In this document: positions 1 through 5,074 of the stretch, piece after piece
How positions within the stretch are numbered: position 1 is the stretch's first letter
Layout of the letters: each line of letters opens with the position of its first letter
NCBI GenBank assembly: GCA_002427015.1
Contig: DIPE01000113.1
Coordinates: 14,924 to 19,997 of the forward strand
Direction of reading: 5' to 3'
DNA from: Firmicutes bacterium UBA5496
GTDB lineage: Bacteria > Bacillota > Proteinivoracia > UBA4975
Length of the DNA stretch: 5,074 bases
Position numbers and translations under genes: made by a program
The notes under the pieces: model-generated
Seen by the model: the letters and a program-made list of their open reading frames with translations, nothing else
What the model was told of the DNA's origin: nothing
Databases searched by the model: none

Positions 1-2
1 TT

Positions 3-1289
3 TCTATCCCGCAAATTATTGTCAAAAACACCAGGCAGGCAGGGGCAAAATTGGCCGCTGAATTTTATGGCCATCCTTCCCGGGAATTGAAACTGACTGG
101 GATTACAGGCACTAATGGCAAGACCACCAGCACCTTTATGCTGGAGGCAATCTTTCAGACCGCAAACCTAAACACAGGCCTGATTGGCACTTTGTATAAT
201 AAGGTAAAAGATATTATTCTCCCCACCGTCAATACAACCCCGGACAGCATCCTCTGCCAGCGGCTGCTGCGAGATATGGCGGACGCCGGGGTCACTCATG
301 CCTCCATGGAGGTCTCTTCCCATGCAATGGTTATGCACCGGGTGGACTTTACTAAATTCACAGTTGGGGCAATCACCAATTTTAGCCCTGACCACCTGGA
401 CCTGCATCAAAGCATGGCCGAATATAGGGCGGCGAAAAAGCGCTTCTTTGACATGTTGCCGGCAGTTGGCTTTGCAGTGGTGAATGCAGATGACCCCGGC
501 TGCGAGAGAATTGCCGCTGACACCGCAGCCCGTCGTCTCAGCTATTCCCTTGGCAACCCGAAAGCGGATGTATTTTTGGCAGACTATCAGCCCCGGGATT
601 CAGGGGGAATGGTGACCATTAAGGTAAACGCCAGCGGAATTCCGGCGCAGCCGGGGCAGATTACATTTCTCCTGAAACTCCCTGGCCGCCACAACCTGGC
701 CAACGCCCTGCTAGCGACCACAGCAGCCTTGGCCCTGGGCATTGATGCCGCTGCCATTACCGCGGGGCTGGGAAATTATCAGGGGATTTTCCGCCGTTTT
801 GAGGTTATCTATAATGATGAATACAAAGTTATTGACGATGCCGCCCATAATCCCTCCAATCTGGACGCGGTGTTCCAAGCGATAATTGCAGAAAATCCTC
901 CCGGAGTCTCGGTGGTTTACGCCATCCGCGGCAGCCGGGGAGTCCATATAAATCAAGCCATAGCATCCACTTTGGCCCATTGGGCCAAGAAAATAAAGCC
1001 CCAGCGCCTGATCATCACCAGCTGCACGGATACCGCCAGCCCCCTGGATACAGTCCAGCCCCAGGAGGAGGCAGTCTTCCGCGCTGAATTGGCTGACTTG
1101 AAGGCAGATGTTCATTTTCAAGATACCCTGCGGCAGGCGGTCAGCCTGGCCATAGAGGGCATGGACCCGGGGGAGACCTTGCTGCTCCTGGGAGCGCACC
1201 CCATGGATGAAGTAGCCGGCCTTTTCTCAGAATTGGCAGGGGTTAAAACCACCACCCGTCCCCGTCCCCCCCGTTTTGGCGTACATTAA
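3..1289 (+). CDS. MurE-like Mur ligase family protein, C-terminal ~428 residues (5' end outside window)
   Basis: ATP-dependent amide-bond ligase of the Mur ligase superfamily (central and C-terminal domains), expected in the cytoplasm. The frame is open to the window edge and homology-like sequence (VKNTRQAGAKLAAEFYGHPS) precedes the TTG at 51, so that TTG is an internal Leu codon and roughly 90 N-terminal residues are missing. Numbering from the codon at position 3: P-loop GTNGKTT 36-42; substrate-side NTTP 77-80; EVSSH ending at 107; TNFSPDHLDLH 125-135; YRAAK with the lysine that is carbamylated in MurE at 145; C-terminal-domain DAAHNP 279-284. These follow MurE order and spacing closely. 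What differs is the amino-acid site: MurE's GxGGxRDxxKR is AIRGSRGVHIN (307-317), the DNPR/DNPA specificity motif is TSCTDTASP (339-347), and GKGHE is GAHPMD (397-402). It is therefore probably not the diaminopimelate- or lysine-adding enzyme; the added substrate is unknown. A promoter starts 3 bp after its stop, so the next gene is transcribed separately. Confidence 0.88.
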   Translation, partial: SIPQIIVKNTRQAGAKLAAEFYGHPSRELKLTGITGTNGKTTSTFMLEAIFQTANLNTGLIGTLYNKVKDIILPTVNTTPDSILCQRLLRDMADAGVTHASMEVSSHAMVMHRVDFTKFTVGAITNFSPDHLDLHQSMAEYRAAKKRFFDMLPAVGFAVVNADDPGCERIAADTAARRLSYSLGNPKADVFLADYQPRDSGGMVTIKVNASGIPAQPGQITFLLKLPGRHNLANALLATTAALALGIDAAAITAGLGNYQGIFRRFEVIYNDEYKVIDDAAHNPSNLDAVFQAIIAENPPGVSVVYAIRGSRGVHINQAIASTLAHWAKKIKPQRLIITSCTDTASPLDTVQPQEEAVFRAELADLKADVHFQDTLRQAVSLAIEGMDPGETLLLLGAHPMDEVAGLFSELAGVKTTTRPRPPRFGVH

Positions 1290-1291
1290 GC

Positions 1292-1320
1292 TTGACAAAG
1301 ATTCAAACCGGGGTTATAAT
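1292..1320 (+). promoter_or_regulatory. Consensus sigma-A promoter of the HesB-like selenoprotein gene
   Basis: TTGACA at 1292-1297 and TATAAT at 1315-1320 are separated by exactly 17 bp, a perfect match to the housekeeping bacterial consensus in both hexamers. It starts 3 bp after the TAA of the Mur ligase gene. Transcription would begin near 1327, about 49 bp before the ATG at 1376. Such a strong core promoter suggests high expression unless it is repressed, which fits the inverted repeat just downstream. Confidence 0.9.
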
Positions 1321-1329
1321 TTACCTAAC

Positions 1330-1353
1330 ATACCATATACCCCTATATGGTAT
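1330..1353 (+). promoter_or_regulatory. Operator-like perfect inverted repeat in the 5' leader
   Basis: ATACCATATA (1330-1339) and TATATGGTAT (1344-1353) are perfect 10-base inverted repeats around CCCC. A second, overlapping dyad is TATACC (1336-1341) with GGTATA (1349-1354). The site lies about +3 to +27 relative to the predicted transcription start, a normal place for a repressor operator. As RNA it would form a 10-bp hairpin close to the 5' end that leaves the ribosome binding site free. The ATACC-CCTATAT-GGTAT core loosely resembles TACCC/GGGTA operators of the CsoR/CstR repressor family (copper or persulfide sensors), but the match is imperfect and no regulator gene is in the window. 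Confidence 0.6.
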
Positions 1354-1364
1354 ATCCTACTGGA

Positions 1365-1372
1365 GAGGTGAT
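1365..1372 (+). promoter_or_regulatory. Ribosome binding site fixing the HesB-like start
   Basis: GAGGTGAT is an 8-base match to the complement of the 16S rRNA 3' end. Its GAGG core sits 7 nt before the ATG at 1376. This decides the start: the in-frame TTG at 1292 lies inside the -35 box, upstream of the transcription start, and cannot be used. Confidence 0.88.
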
Positions 1373-1375
1373 AAT

Positions 1376-1666
1376 ATGATCCAATTAACTCCTGCTGCGG
1401 CAGAAGCCTTAAAATCCACAGTAGAATCCATGGGCAAGAGCCTGGACACCAGTCTTATCCGCCTCCATGTCACTGCTGGCTGAGGCGGTCCTCAGTATCA
1501 ACTGGCTCTGGAAGAGTCAGCTCAGCCGGATGATGAAGTAATCAAGGCAGATCAAGGTGTAACCTTTGTCCTCAGCGAACGCAACAAGCCTTATTTCAGC
1601 AATATAACCCTGGATTACGGCAAAACCTTTTGGGGCACTAGACAATTCAAGTTCCTCAAAAACTGA
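1376..1666 (+). CDS. HesB/IscA-like selenoprotein; in-frame UGA at 1481-1483 read as selenocysteine
   Basis: A 96-residue protein if UGA 1481-1483 is read as Sec (residue 36); it ends at the UGA at 1664-1666. The N-terminal part starts MIQLTPAAAEALKS and runs to IRLHVTAG, as in HesB/IscA-type (Fe-S_biosyn) proteins. The same frame continues after UGA as GGPQYQLALEE, the glycine-rich motif that follows the family's first conserved Cys, and then ITLDYGKTFWG near the C terminus. Sec thus replaces that Cys, as in the known HesB-like selenoprotein family (TIGR01911 as I recall it). HesB/IscA proteins bind iron or Fe-S clusters in cluster assembly; the role of the Sec subfamily is not established. 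There is no cysteine anywhere, and the C-terminal CxC of true IscA is absent. A consensus promoter, strong RBS, SECIS-like fold over the UGA and an intrinsic terminator enclose it as a single-gene unit. The alternative is a Cys-to-stop pseudogene, made unlikely by the intact frame and the RNA fold. Confidence 0.9.
1476..1529 (+). promoter_or_regulatory. Candidate bacterial SECIS element containing the Sec UGA
   Basis: The upper stem is CTGGCTC (1502-1508) with GAGTCAG (1514-1520), 7 bp with one G-U pair, closed by the loop TGGAA (1509-1513). The loop has G at its second position, 27 nt after the UGA. A lower helix pairs 1476-1484 with 1521-1529 (9 bp including one U-G) and stacks directly on the 3' side of the upper stem; the UGA at 1481-1483 lies within it. 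The remaining 1485-1501 form a one-sided bulge. Bacterial SECIS elements, bound by SelB, are known to lie just after the UGA inside the coding region, with a loop G about 16-37 nt away, so the geometry fits. A competing small hairpin, TGAGG/CCTCA around CGGT (1481-1494), is also possible. Confidence 0.75.
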
Positions 1667-1668
1667 CA

Positions 1669-1697
1669 AAAAGGAGCGCATTCTCAGCGCTCCTTTT
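1669..1697. terminator. Bidirectional intrinsic terminator between convergent genes
   Basis: AAAAGGAGCGC (1669-1679) pairs perfectly with GCGCTCCTTTT (1687-1697) around a 7-nt loop (ATTCTCA). On the plus strand the stem runs into TTTTCCTTT; on the minus strand it is followed by TTTTTGTCAGTTTTTG. It starts 2 nt after the HesB-like stop and lies 3 nt beyond the propeller gene's stop, so it can end both transcripts. Confidence 0.92.
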
Positions 1698-1700
1698 CCT

Positions 1701-3479
1701 TTACCGCCAGTGATTCTCTTGAATGACTTCCGGCAGGTCCAGTTCAGCCAATTTGTTAAAGGTATCGGCATTGTGGGCCATGACCTGAGAGTCGGAAATG
1801 GTGTAGTACACATCCTCAATCTGGACAATCCTTCTTATATTGGCCCCGGGCCAGTAGTATATCCCCTCTTCCTGGCCCTCGGGAGGAGTATGAGCTATGC
1901 GGCCCAACTCCTGAATCCCTTTTGCCAGATCAATGTCAAAGAACAGGGCACCCTGAAAAACCAAATTTGCCTCCCAGTTTTTGCCCTTAGTAATCCCGGC
2001 AGGTATGGCCAGCACTCCTTTATGGAAGAAAACCGCCTTATGGTCGTACAGGGCTTCCGACCAGGAACCGCTGTCCCCAAGAACTACCACATGCTCTTCC
2101 CGGGGGTTGTTGACATCGCTGACATCAAAGATGGCCAGCTTGAGCCCCTTGGTGACCACAAACTCCCGGCCCTCAAATTCATTGATTTCTGTATCCTGGC
2201 CCAAACCCAGCAGATGCTTATCATCTAGGGGATGCAGATAATTGCTAAAGCCGGGAATCTTCAGTTCTCCCAGGACCTTGGGCTTCTTAGGATTCGACAG
2301 GTCGATGGCAAACAGGGGATCCATCATCTCAAAGGTCACCAAGTAACCCATGTCCCCCATGAATCTTGCGGCATAGATAGTCTCCCCGGGTGCCAATCCC
2401 TTGATTTCCCCTGCCACATTCATCTGTTCATCTAAAACATAGATATTGTTGACAGGCCCATCTTCCTTGTGCTCGGTAGTGGCTATGCGGAAGTGCCCCT
2501 TATGCTCATCCATGGCAAATTGATTGAGGGGGAAACCACTTACTGTGCCCTTGCCCTTATACTCCATCTTGATTCCGTCTACGGCAAACCTGTAGATGCT
2601 GGTATTGCCGTTAAATCCCTCGGTGAGGGCAATATACAGGTGATTCTGAGACATGTATATATTTTGCGCCCAGCCCAGGTAGGTGTCTACCTCCAGCTTG
2701 CCCCCTTCCAGGTCCAAAGCGGCAAACATAATATAATCGCTGACTTCCCCGTCCGGGAAGTAACAGATTTCATCGTAGCCAATGACAGTCTCCTTGCCGC
2801 CTTCCTCAGAATCCTTATACCAGGGAAGCTGCGGTTTGCCATCTTCCATAATCCGGAAGGTATACTGGCTGTTGACCAGGTAGAGGAAATTATCTTTTTT
2901 GCGGGAAGTCACGGTAAAACCGTCCAGAGAAAAATCTCGGCACAACTGGATATTGTCTTTATCCGCCAGGTCATAGACCATCACCCGAGTATTGGTAGGC
3001 ATCCAGGGCCAACAGCAATCGGCGTTCTCTGGTGCCTCGGGACTCTTCTCAGTCTGTCCCCCGATTATCACCAGGTATTTGTCATCGACATAGAGGGTGC
3101 TGGGGAAAAAACCATCTACCTGGATTTCCCGGGCAATCTCCAGGGAGGATGCCGGCCAGGCCCGGGTAATCAGGACCTTGTTCCCGGCTATGTGATACAA
3201 ATAAGAGCCGTCGGTCTTGACTACATCCCCCTCATCAACGCCCTGGACCTGAACATTAGTAGTGGAATGGCCCAAATCCTGTGCTGCCGTCGCTTCCATG
3301 GCATCATTTGCAACGCGATACTTGACTAATCCCCCATACACTTGCTGCCGGGTCTCCAGCAACTTCATCAGATTCTCGGCGGAACCCACTACCGGCAGGG
3401 GGCTCTCTTCGCTGACCCTGACGGCATTACAGCCCCCAAGCAGCAGCAAAATCGCCAGAACAAGGCAAATCTTTTTCAT
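1701..3479 (-). CDS. Secreted beta-propeller domain lipoprotein (592 aa)
   Basis: Predicted extracytoplasmic lipoprotein with a beta-propeller fold of the COG4880/PF09826 type, a family distantly related to WD40 repeats with no established biochemical role. The signal peptide MKKICLVLAILLLLGGC ends in a lipobox (LLGGC) with the lipidated Cys at residue 17. After a short linker comes the family hallmark NVQVQGVDEGDVVKTDG (about residues 75-91), then repeated blade-like strands, including GYLVTFEMMDPLFAIDLSNP around 378-397. The length fits the family. The ATG at 3479 was chosen because GGAGG (plus-strand 3487-3491) is 7 nt before it; the in-frame ATG at 3485 is only 1 nt from GGAGG, and using it would add just two residues. 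An adjacent Cys pair (residues 155-156, in DCCWPW) plus isolated Cys at 180 and 239 could form disulfides or bind metal; this is inference. It converges on the selenoprotein gene and shares its terminator. Confidence 0.9.
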   Translation of the reverse strand: MKKICLVLAILLLLGGCNAVRVSEESPLPVVGSAENLMKLLETRQQVYGGLVKYRVANDAMEATAAQDLGHSTTNVQVQGVDEGDVVKTDGSYLYHIAGNKVLITRAWPASSLEIAREIQVDGFFPSTLYVDDKYLVIIGGQTEKSPEAPENADCCWPWMPTNTRVMVYDLADKDNIQLCRDFSLDGFTVTSRKKDNFLYLVNSQYTFRIMEDGKPQLPWYKDSEEGGKETVIGYDEICYFPDGEVSDYIMFAALDLEGGKLEVDTYLGWAQNIYMSQNHLYIALTEGFNGNTSIYRFAVDGIKMEYKGKGTVSGFPLNQFAMDEHKGHFRIATTEHKEDGPVNNIYVLDEQMNVAGEIKGLAPGETIYAARFMGDMGYLVTFEMMDPLFAIDLSNPKKPKVLGELKIPGFSNYLHPLDDKHLLGLGQDTEINEFEGREFVVTKGLKLAIFDVSDVNNPREEHVVVLGDSGSWSEALYDHKAVFFHKGVLAIPAGITKGKNWEANLVFQGALFFDIDLAKGIQELGRIAHTPPEGQEEGIYYWPGANIRRIVQIEDVYYTISDSQVMAHNADTFNKLAELDLPEVIQENHWR

Positions 3480-3486
3480 ATCCATA

Positions 3487-3491
3487 CCTCC
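3487..3491 (-). promoter_or_regulatory. Ribosome binding site deciding the propeller gene start
   Basis: Read on the minus strand this is GGAGG within GGGAGGT. It sits 7 nt from the ATG at 3479 but only 1 nt from the ATG at 3485, so the downstream ATG is the better start. That start also gives the usual 'MKK' lipoprotein signal peptide. Confidence 0.75.
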
Positions 3492-3569
3492 CGCTCTTAT
3501 CTTCTGACATTAAGACGGAGAATATGAGAAATATGTTCATTGCCAGGAACGACAATATGCAACAAGCAT

Positions 3570-3586
3570 TGGCCCAGCCTGGGCCA
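3570..3586 (-). terminator. Possible weak terminator or hairpin after the small lipoprotein gene
   Basis: TGGCCCA (3570-3576) and TGGGCCA (3580-3586) form a perfect 7-bp, G+C-rich hairpin with a 3-nt loop. It starts about 11 nt past the stop of the small lipoprotein gene on the minus strand. The downstream sequence (ATGCTTGTTGCATATTG) has no clean U-run, so termination would be partial at best; it may instead be an RNA-stabilising or processing hairpin before the propeller gene. Confidence 0.4.
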
Positions 3587-3597
3587 GGATTTTACGG

Positions 3598-3999
3598 TCA
3601 GCAACTGGGCGCGCTCAGGGAAAAGCGGCCGGAGCGGACAGCGATATTGTGGTTGTACACCAGGAAATAACCCTGTCCAGAGAGGAAATAGTCGCCTTCA
3701 ACACTGTATACGCCGTCAGCTATCTTAGTGCCCCGGCTGAGCAGCGCTTGAGATTGGTCAGCATAATCCGGGACAAACAAGAATTCCACCTCAGTGACAT
3801 TGTCCGAGACTTGGAGGTCAAAATACTGCCGGTTTCCCAGCTGATAAAGCTTGCCCTCATTGATGGCCTGTTTCTGTCCGTCAATGACAATGGTTATGCC
3901 AATAATCTCAGGGATTGTTGGCTCGGCCTGGGTCGGCTGCGCCCCGCTGCAGCCAGCAAAGAACAACAGAAGTGCAACAAACACTGCCAGCCGTCTCAC
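3598..3999 (-). CDS. Small putative lipoprotein of unknown function (133 aa)
   Basis: I do not recognise the family. The signal peptide MRRLAVFVALLLFFAGC has a clear lipobox (FAGC, Cys17 lipidated), followed by a Pro/Gln/Glu-rich linker (residues 18-31). The mature domain is about 100 residues of alternating hydrophobic and polar stretches (EIIGITIVIDG, RQYFDLQV, VEFLFVPDY, GYFLVYNHN) that suggest an all-beta, immunoglobulin-like sandwich facing the outside of the membrane; this is inference from the pattern. The last residue is Cys133, the only other cysteine. The start is GTG at 3999, with AGAGG (plus-strand 4010-4014) 10 nt before it. A TATACT (minus strand, plus positions 4054-4059) could be a -10 box, but no convincing -35 is present. 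It points the same way as the propeller gene, about 118 bp upstream of that gene's start, so co-expression by readthrough is possible. Confidence 0.78.
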   Translation of the reverse strand: MRRLAVFVALLLFFAGCSGAQPTQAEPTIPEIIGITIVIDGQKQAINEGKLYQLGNRQYFDLQVSDNVTEVEFLFVPDYADQSQALLSRGTKIADGVYSVEGDYFLSGQGYFLVYNHNIAVRSGRFSLSAPSC

Positions 4000-4195
4000 A
4001 CGCTCACATCCTCTGACGCAAGTTAGACTATTTAAGCAATCCTTTCCGCCTTTAGTATATCTGATTCGCCGGAACCGAGGTAGTGGGAATATTCGCTATC
4101 GCTAGTACTTTGCTGGATTCAAATCCCGATCGCCGCTAGTAGTCTGCCCCAAAACATCGTCAGTACCCAGGTATAGCGGGCCGCTGCCCCGCTGA
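4000..4195. other. Intergenic region between the small lipoprotein gene and the M14-like gene
   Basis: About 196 bp without a supportable gene. It holds the presumed promoter and RBS of the small lipoprotein gene, a palindrome GGATTCAAATCC near 4114-4125 and two copies of CGCTAGTA (near 4099 and 4133) with no evident role. No tRNA or other structured RNA could be built from it. Confidence 0.6.
4175..4193 (-). terminator. Possible hairpin terminator after the M14-like gene
   Basis: AGCGGG (4175-4180) pairs with CCCGCT (4188-4193) around a 7-nt loop, immediately after the TAG at 4196-4198. An outer TATAG (4172-4176) / CTATA (4196-4200) pairing is an alternative fold. No U-run follows directly on the minus strand; the nearest TTTT is about 20 nt further on. 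Position supports a transcript end, sequence only weakly. Confidence 0.35.
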
Positions 4196-5074
4196 CTATA
4201 TTAGTCCCTCGTTGTCAAGGACTCCGGTCAGGGCCCGCCGAGCATCTTCCACTGCCCTCTGCCGCCACATGGAGCAATTGGGGTAAAAGGCCTCAATAAA
4301 TCGTTTCCGGATTGCCTCATCCCGGATGGGTTCGCTCCCCCCGTGCTGCCACAGGCGATTCTCATCAATCAGCGCCCGCAAACTCTTGAGCATGGCTCCG
4401 GTAGACTCACCCGAAGTGCCGAATTCAAAACATGTTGAATATAACTGGGTTTCCGGATATCGCTGGCCCAGCCAGCACATGTAGTCGACCATATCGCCTT
4501 GAATTGTATAAAACTCCTGTGGATCAGCCTTGACAATCAGATCATAGCTCAGTTTTTCCTTCAGCCCCGCAGTGTCCCGGGGGTCCAAAGGCGAGTTGAC
4601 AATGGTCATGCGTTTAGCCGGTCCATAGCCCGTATGGATGTCCAGATGCACCACATGCTTATAATCCTCCAAGGCCCTGCGGTAAAGGTCAATGAGCAGG
4701 TGAGTAACAGGCTGGTAATCTGAGCCCCCATAGTACAGTCCCTTGTCAAATTGGTATTGGCCCAGGGTCAGGGCGCGTTTGATGCCGCCACTGCCGGCCA
4801 GCATAAGGGCCCGGGCAACCCGGAAGTAAAAGGCCCACTGCTTTCCATTCCGGCCCAATTCACCCGGCTCCAACAAAAAACGCAAACGGGGATAGTCCTT
4901 GTTTACATCCTCAAACTCAGACCAATCAGTGATGAAATTCCGGTTCAGGTCAATATTATCCTGATCTACCCGCCGAAAATTTGCCATGCCCCAGGGATTA
5001 ATTGCATGGACCAGGACAAGCCCGGTAAGTTCCGGGTCCAATTTGTCCATGTACTCCCGGGCCAGCAATTGCAG
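4196..5074 (-). CDS. DUF2817 / M14-like zinc carboxypeptidase family protein, C-terminal 292 residues (5' end outside window)
   Basis: The closest fit is the DUF2817 group of M14-type (carboxypeptidase-like) metallohydrolases. Members are predicted to cleave a peptide or related amide bond; the substrate is unknown. The frame is open through the window edge and begins mid-domain, so the TTG at 5068 is likely an internal Leu and some tens of N-terminal residues are missing. The HxxE zinc-binding pair of the M14 fold would lie in that missing part. Numbering from the edge: VHAINPWGMANFRRVDQDN (22-40) then DLNRNF (42-47), the family's signature stretch; HLDIHTG (143-149) with His147 as the likely third zinc ligand; FEFGT (216-220) with Glu217 as the candidate catalytic glutamate. 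No signal peptide can be judged. It is co-oriented with the two lipoprotein genes but 196 bp upstream and followed by a possible terminator, so it is probably a separate transcript. Confidence 0.85.
   Translation of the reverse strand: MQLLAREYMDKLDPELTGLVLVHAINPWGMANFRRVDQDNIDLNRNFITDWSEFEDVNKDYPRLRFLLEPGELGRNGKQWAFYFRVARALMLAGSGGIKRALTLGQYQFDKGLYYGGSDYQPVTHLLIDLYRRALEDYKHVVHLDIHTGYGPAKRMTIVNSPLDPRDTAGLKEKLSYDLIVKADPQEFYTIQGDMVDYMCWLGQRYPETQLYSTCFEFGTSGESTGAMLKSLRALIDENRLWQHGGSEPIRDEAIRKRFIEAFYPNCSMWRQRAVEDARRALTGVLDNEGLI

Noticed and set aside
51..53. TTG as the start of the Mur ligase
   Set aside because: MurE-like sequence continues in frame upstream to the window edge, so it is an internal Leu codon of a truncated gene.
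1292..1483. A 63-codon frame from TTG 1292 ending at the UGA at 1481
   Set aside because: Its TTG lies in the -35 box, before the predicted transcription start. The strong RBS points to ATG 1376, and the sequence after UGA continues the same protein family.
1376..1666. Pseudogene with a nonsense mutation
   Set aside because: The frame downstream is intact with no other lesion, UGA sits at the family's conserved Cys, a SECIS-like fold overlaps it, and promoter, RBS and terminator are all well kept. It remains the main alternative if the genome lacks Sec machinery.
1517..1828. Minus-strand frame of 103 codons spanning the selenoprotein tail and the propeller 3' end
   Set aside because: It runs straight through the bidirectional terminator and overlaps two supported genes; no family features or RBS were seen.
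2469..3329. Long plus-strand frame of 286 codons
   Set aside because: It is antisense to the propeller gene, which has clear family motifs, a signal peptide and an RBS. The translation shows no recognisable domain.
3595..3600. UGA after the terminal Cys of the small lipoprotein as a possible Sec codon
   Set aside because: Only one sense codon separates it from a TAA, so readthrough would add a trivial tail, and no homology supports it.
4110..4130. GGATTCAAATCCC resembling a tRNA T-arm
   Set aside because: The arm does not form a proper 5-bp stem with a 7-nt loop, and no acceptor, D or anticodon arms could be found around it. It is a short palindrome.
5066..5068. TTG as the start of the M14-like gene
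   Set aside because: The frame is open to the edge and the protein would start inside the catalytic domain without its HxxE zinc motif.

Overview
This window carries five genes, two of them cut off by the window edges. It looks like DNA from an anaerobic, Gram-positive-type (Firmicutes/Clostridia-like) bacterium. The clues are strong GGAGG-type ribosome binding sites, a textbook TTGACA-17-TATAAT promoter, two lipoprotein genes with short 'MKK/MRR' signal peptides, moderate G+C and a selenoprotein gene. The species cannot be named from this sequence.

Layout: (1) 3-1289 (+) is the C-terminal ~428 residues of a Mur ligase related to MurE. It keeps the ATPase core but has lost the motifs that select the amino acid in true MurE. 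(2) 1292-1697 (+) is a compact, self-contained unit: consensus promoter, operator-like inverted repeat, strong RBS, a 96-residue HesB/IscA-like gene read through an in-frame UGA as selenocysteine, and a bidirectional terminator. (3) 1701-3479 (-) encodes a large secreted beta-propeller lipoprotein, convergent with the HesB gene. (4) 3598-3999 (-) encodes a 133-residue lipoprotein of unknown function. (5) 4196-5074 (-) is the C-terminal part of an M14-like (DUF2817) metallopeptidase-family protein.

The most notable object is the HesB-like selenoprotein at 1376-1666. Ordinary gene calling would stop at the UGA at 1481-1483 and give a 35-residue fragment, or 63 residues from a spurious upstream TTG. 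Reading through UGA restores the HesB-like sequence AG-U-GGPQYQLALEE, with Sec where the family has its conserved Cys. The RNA around the UGA can fold into a bacterial SECIS-like structure: a 7-bp upper stem, a UGGAA loop with G in position 2, 27 nt after the UGA, and a 9-bp lower helix that contains the UGA. The protein has no cysteine at all, so Sec is its only thiol-type ligand.

The three minus-strand genes are co-oriented, but gaps of about 196 and 118 bp separate them, so they are not clearly one operon. Two of them are exported lipoproteins. No functional link between them and the selenoprotein is evident. Selenocysteine machinery (selA, selB, selC, selD) is not in the window, so Sec insertion is inferred from the gene itself.
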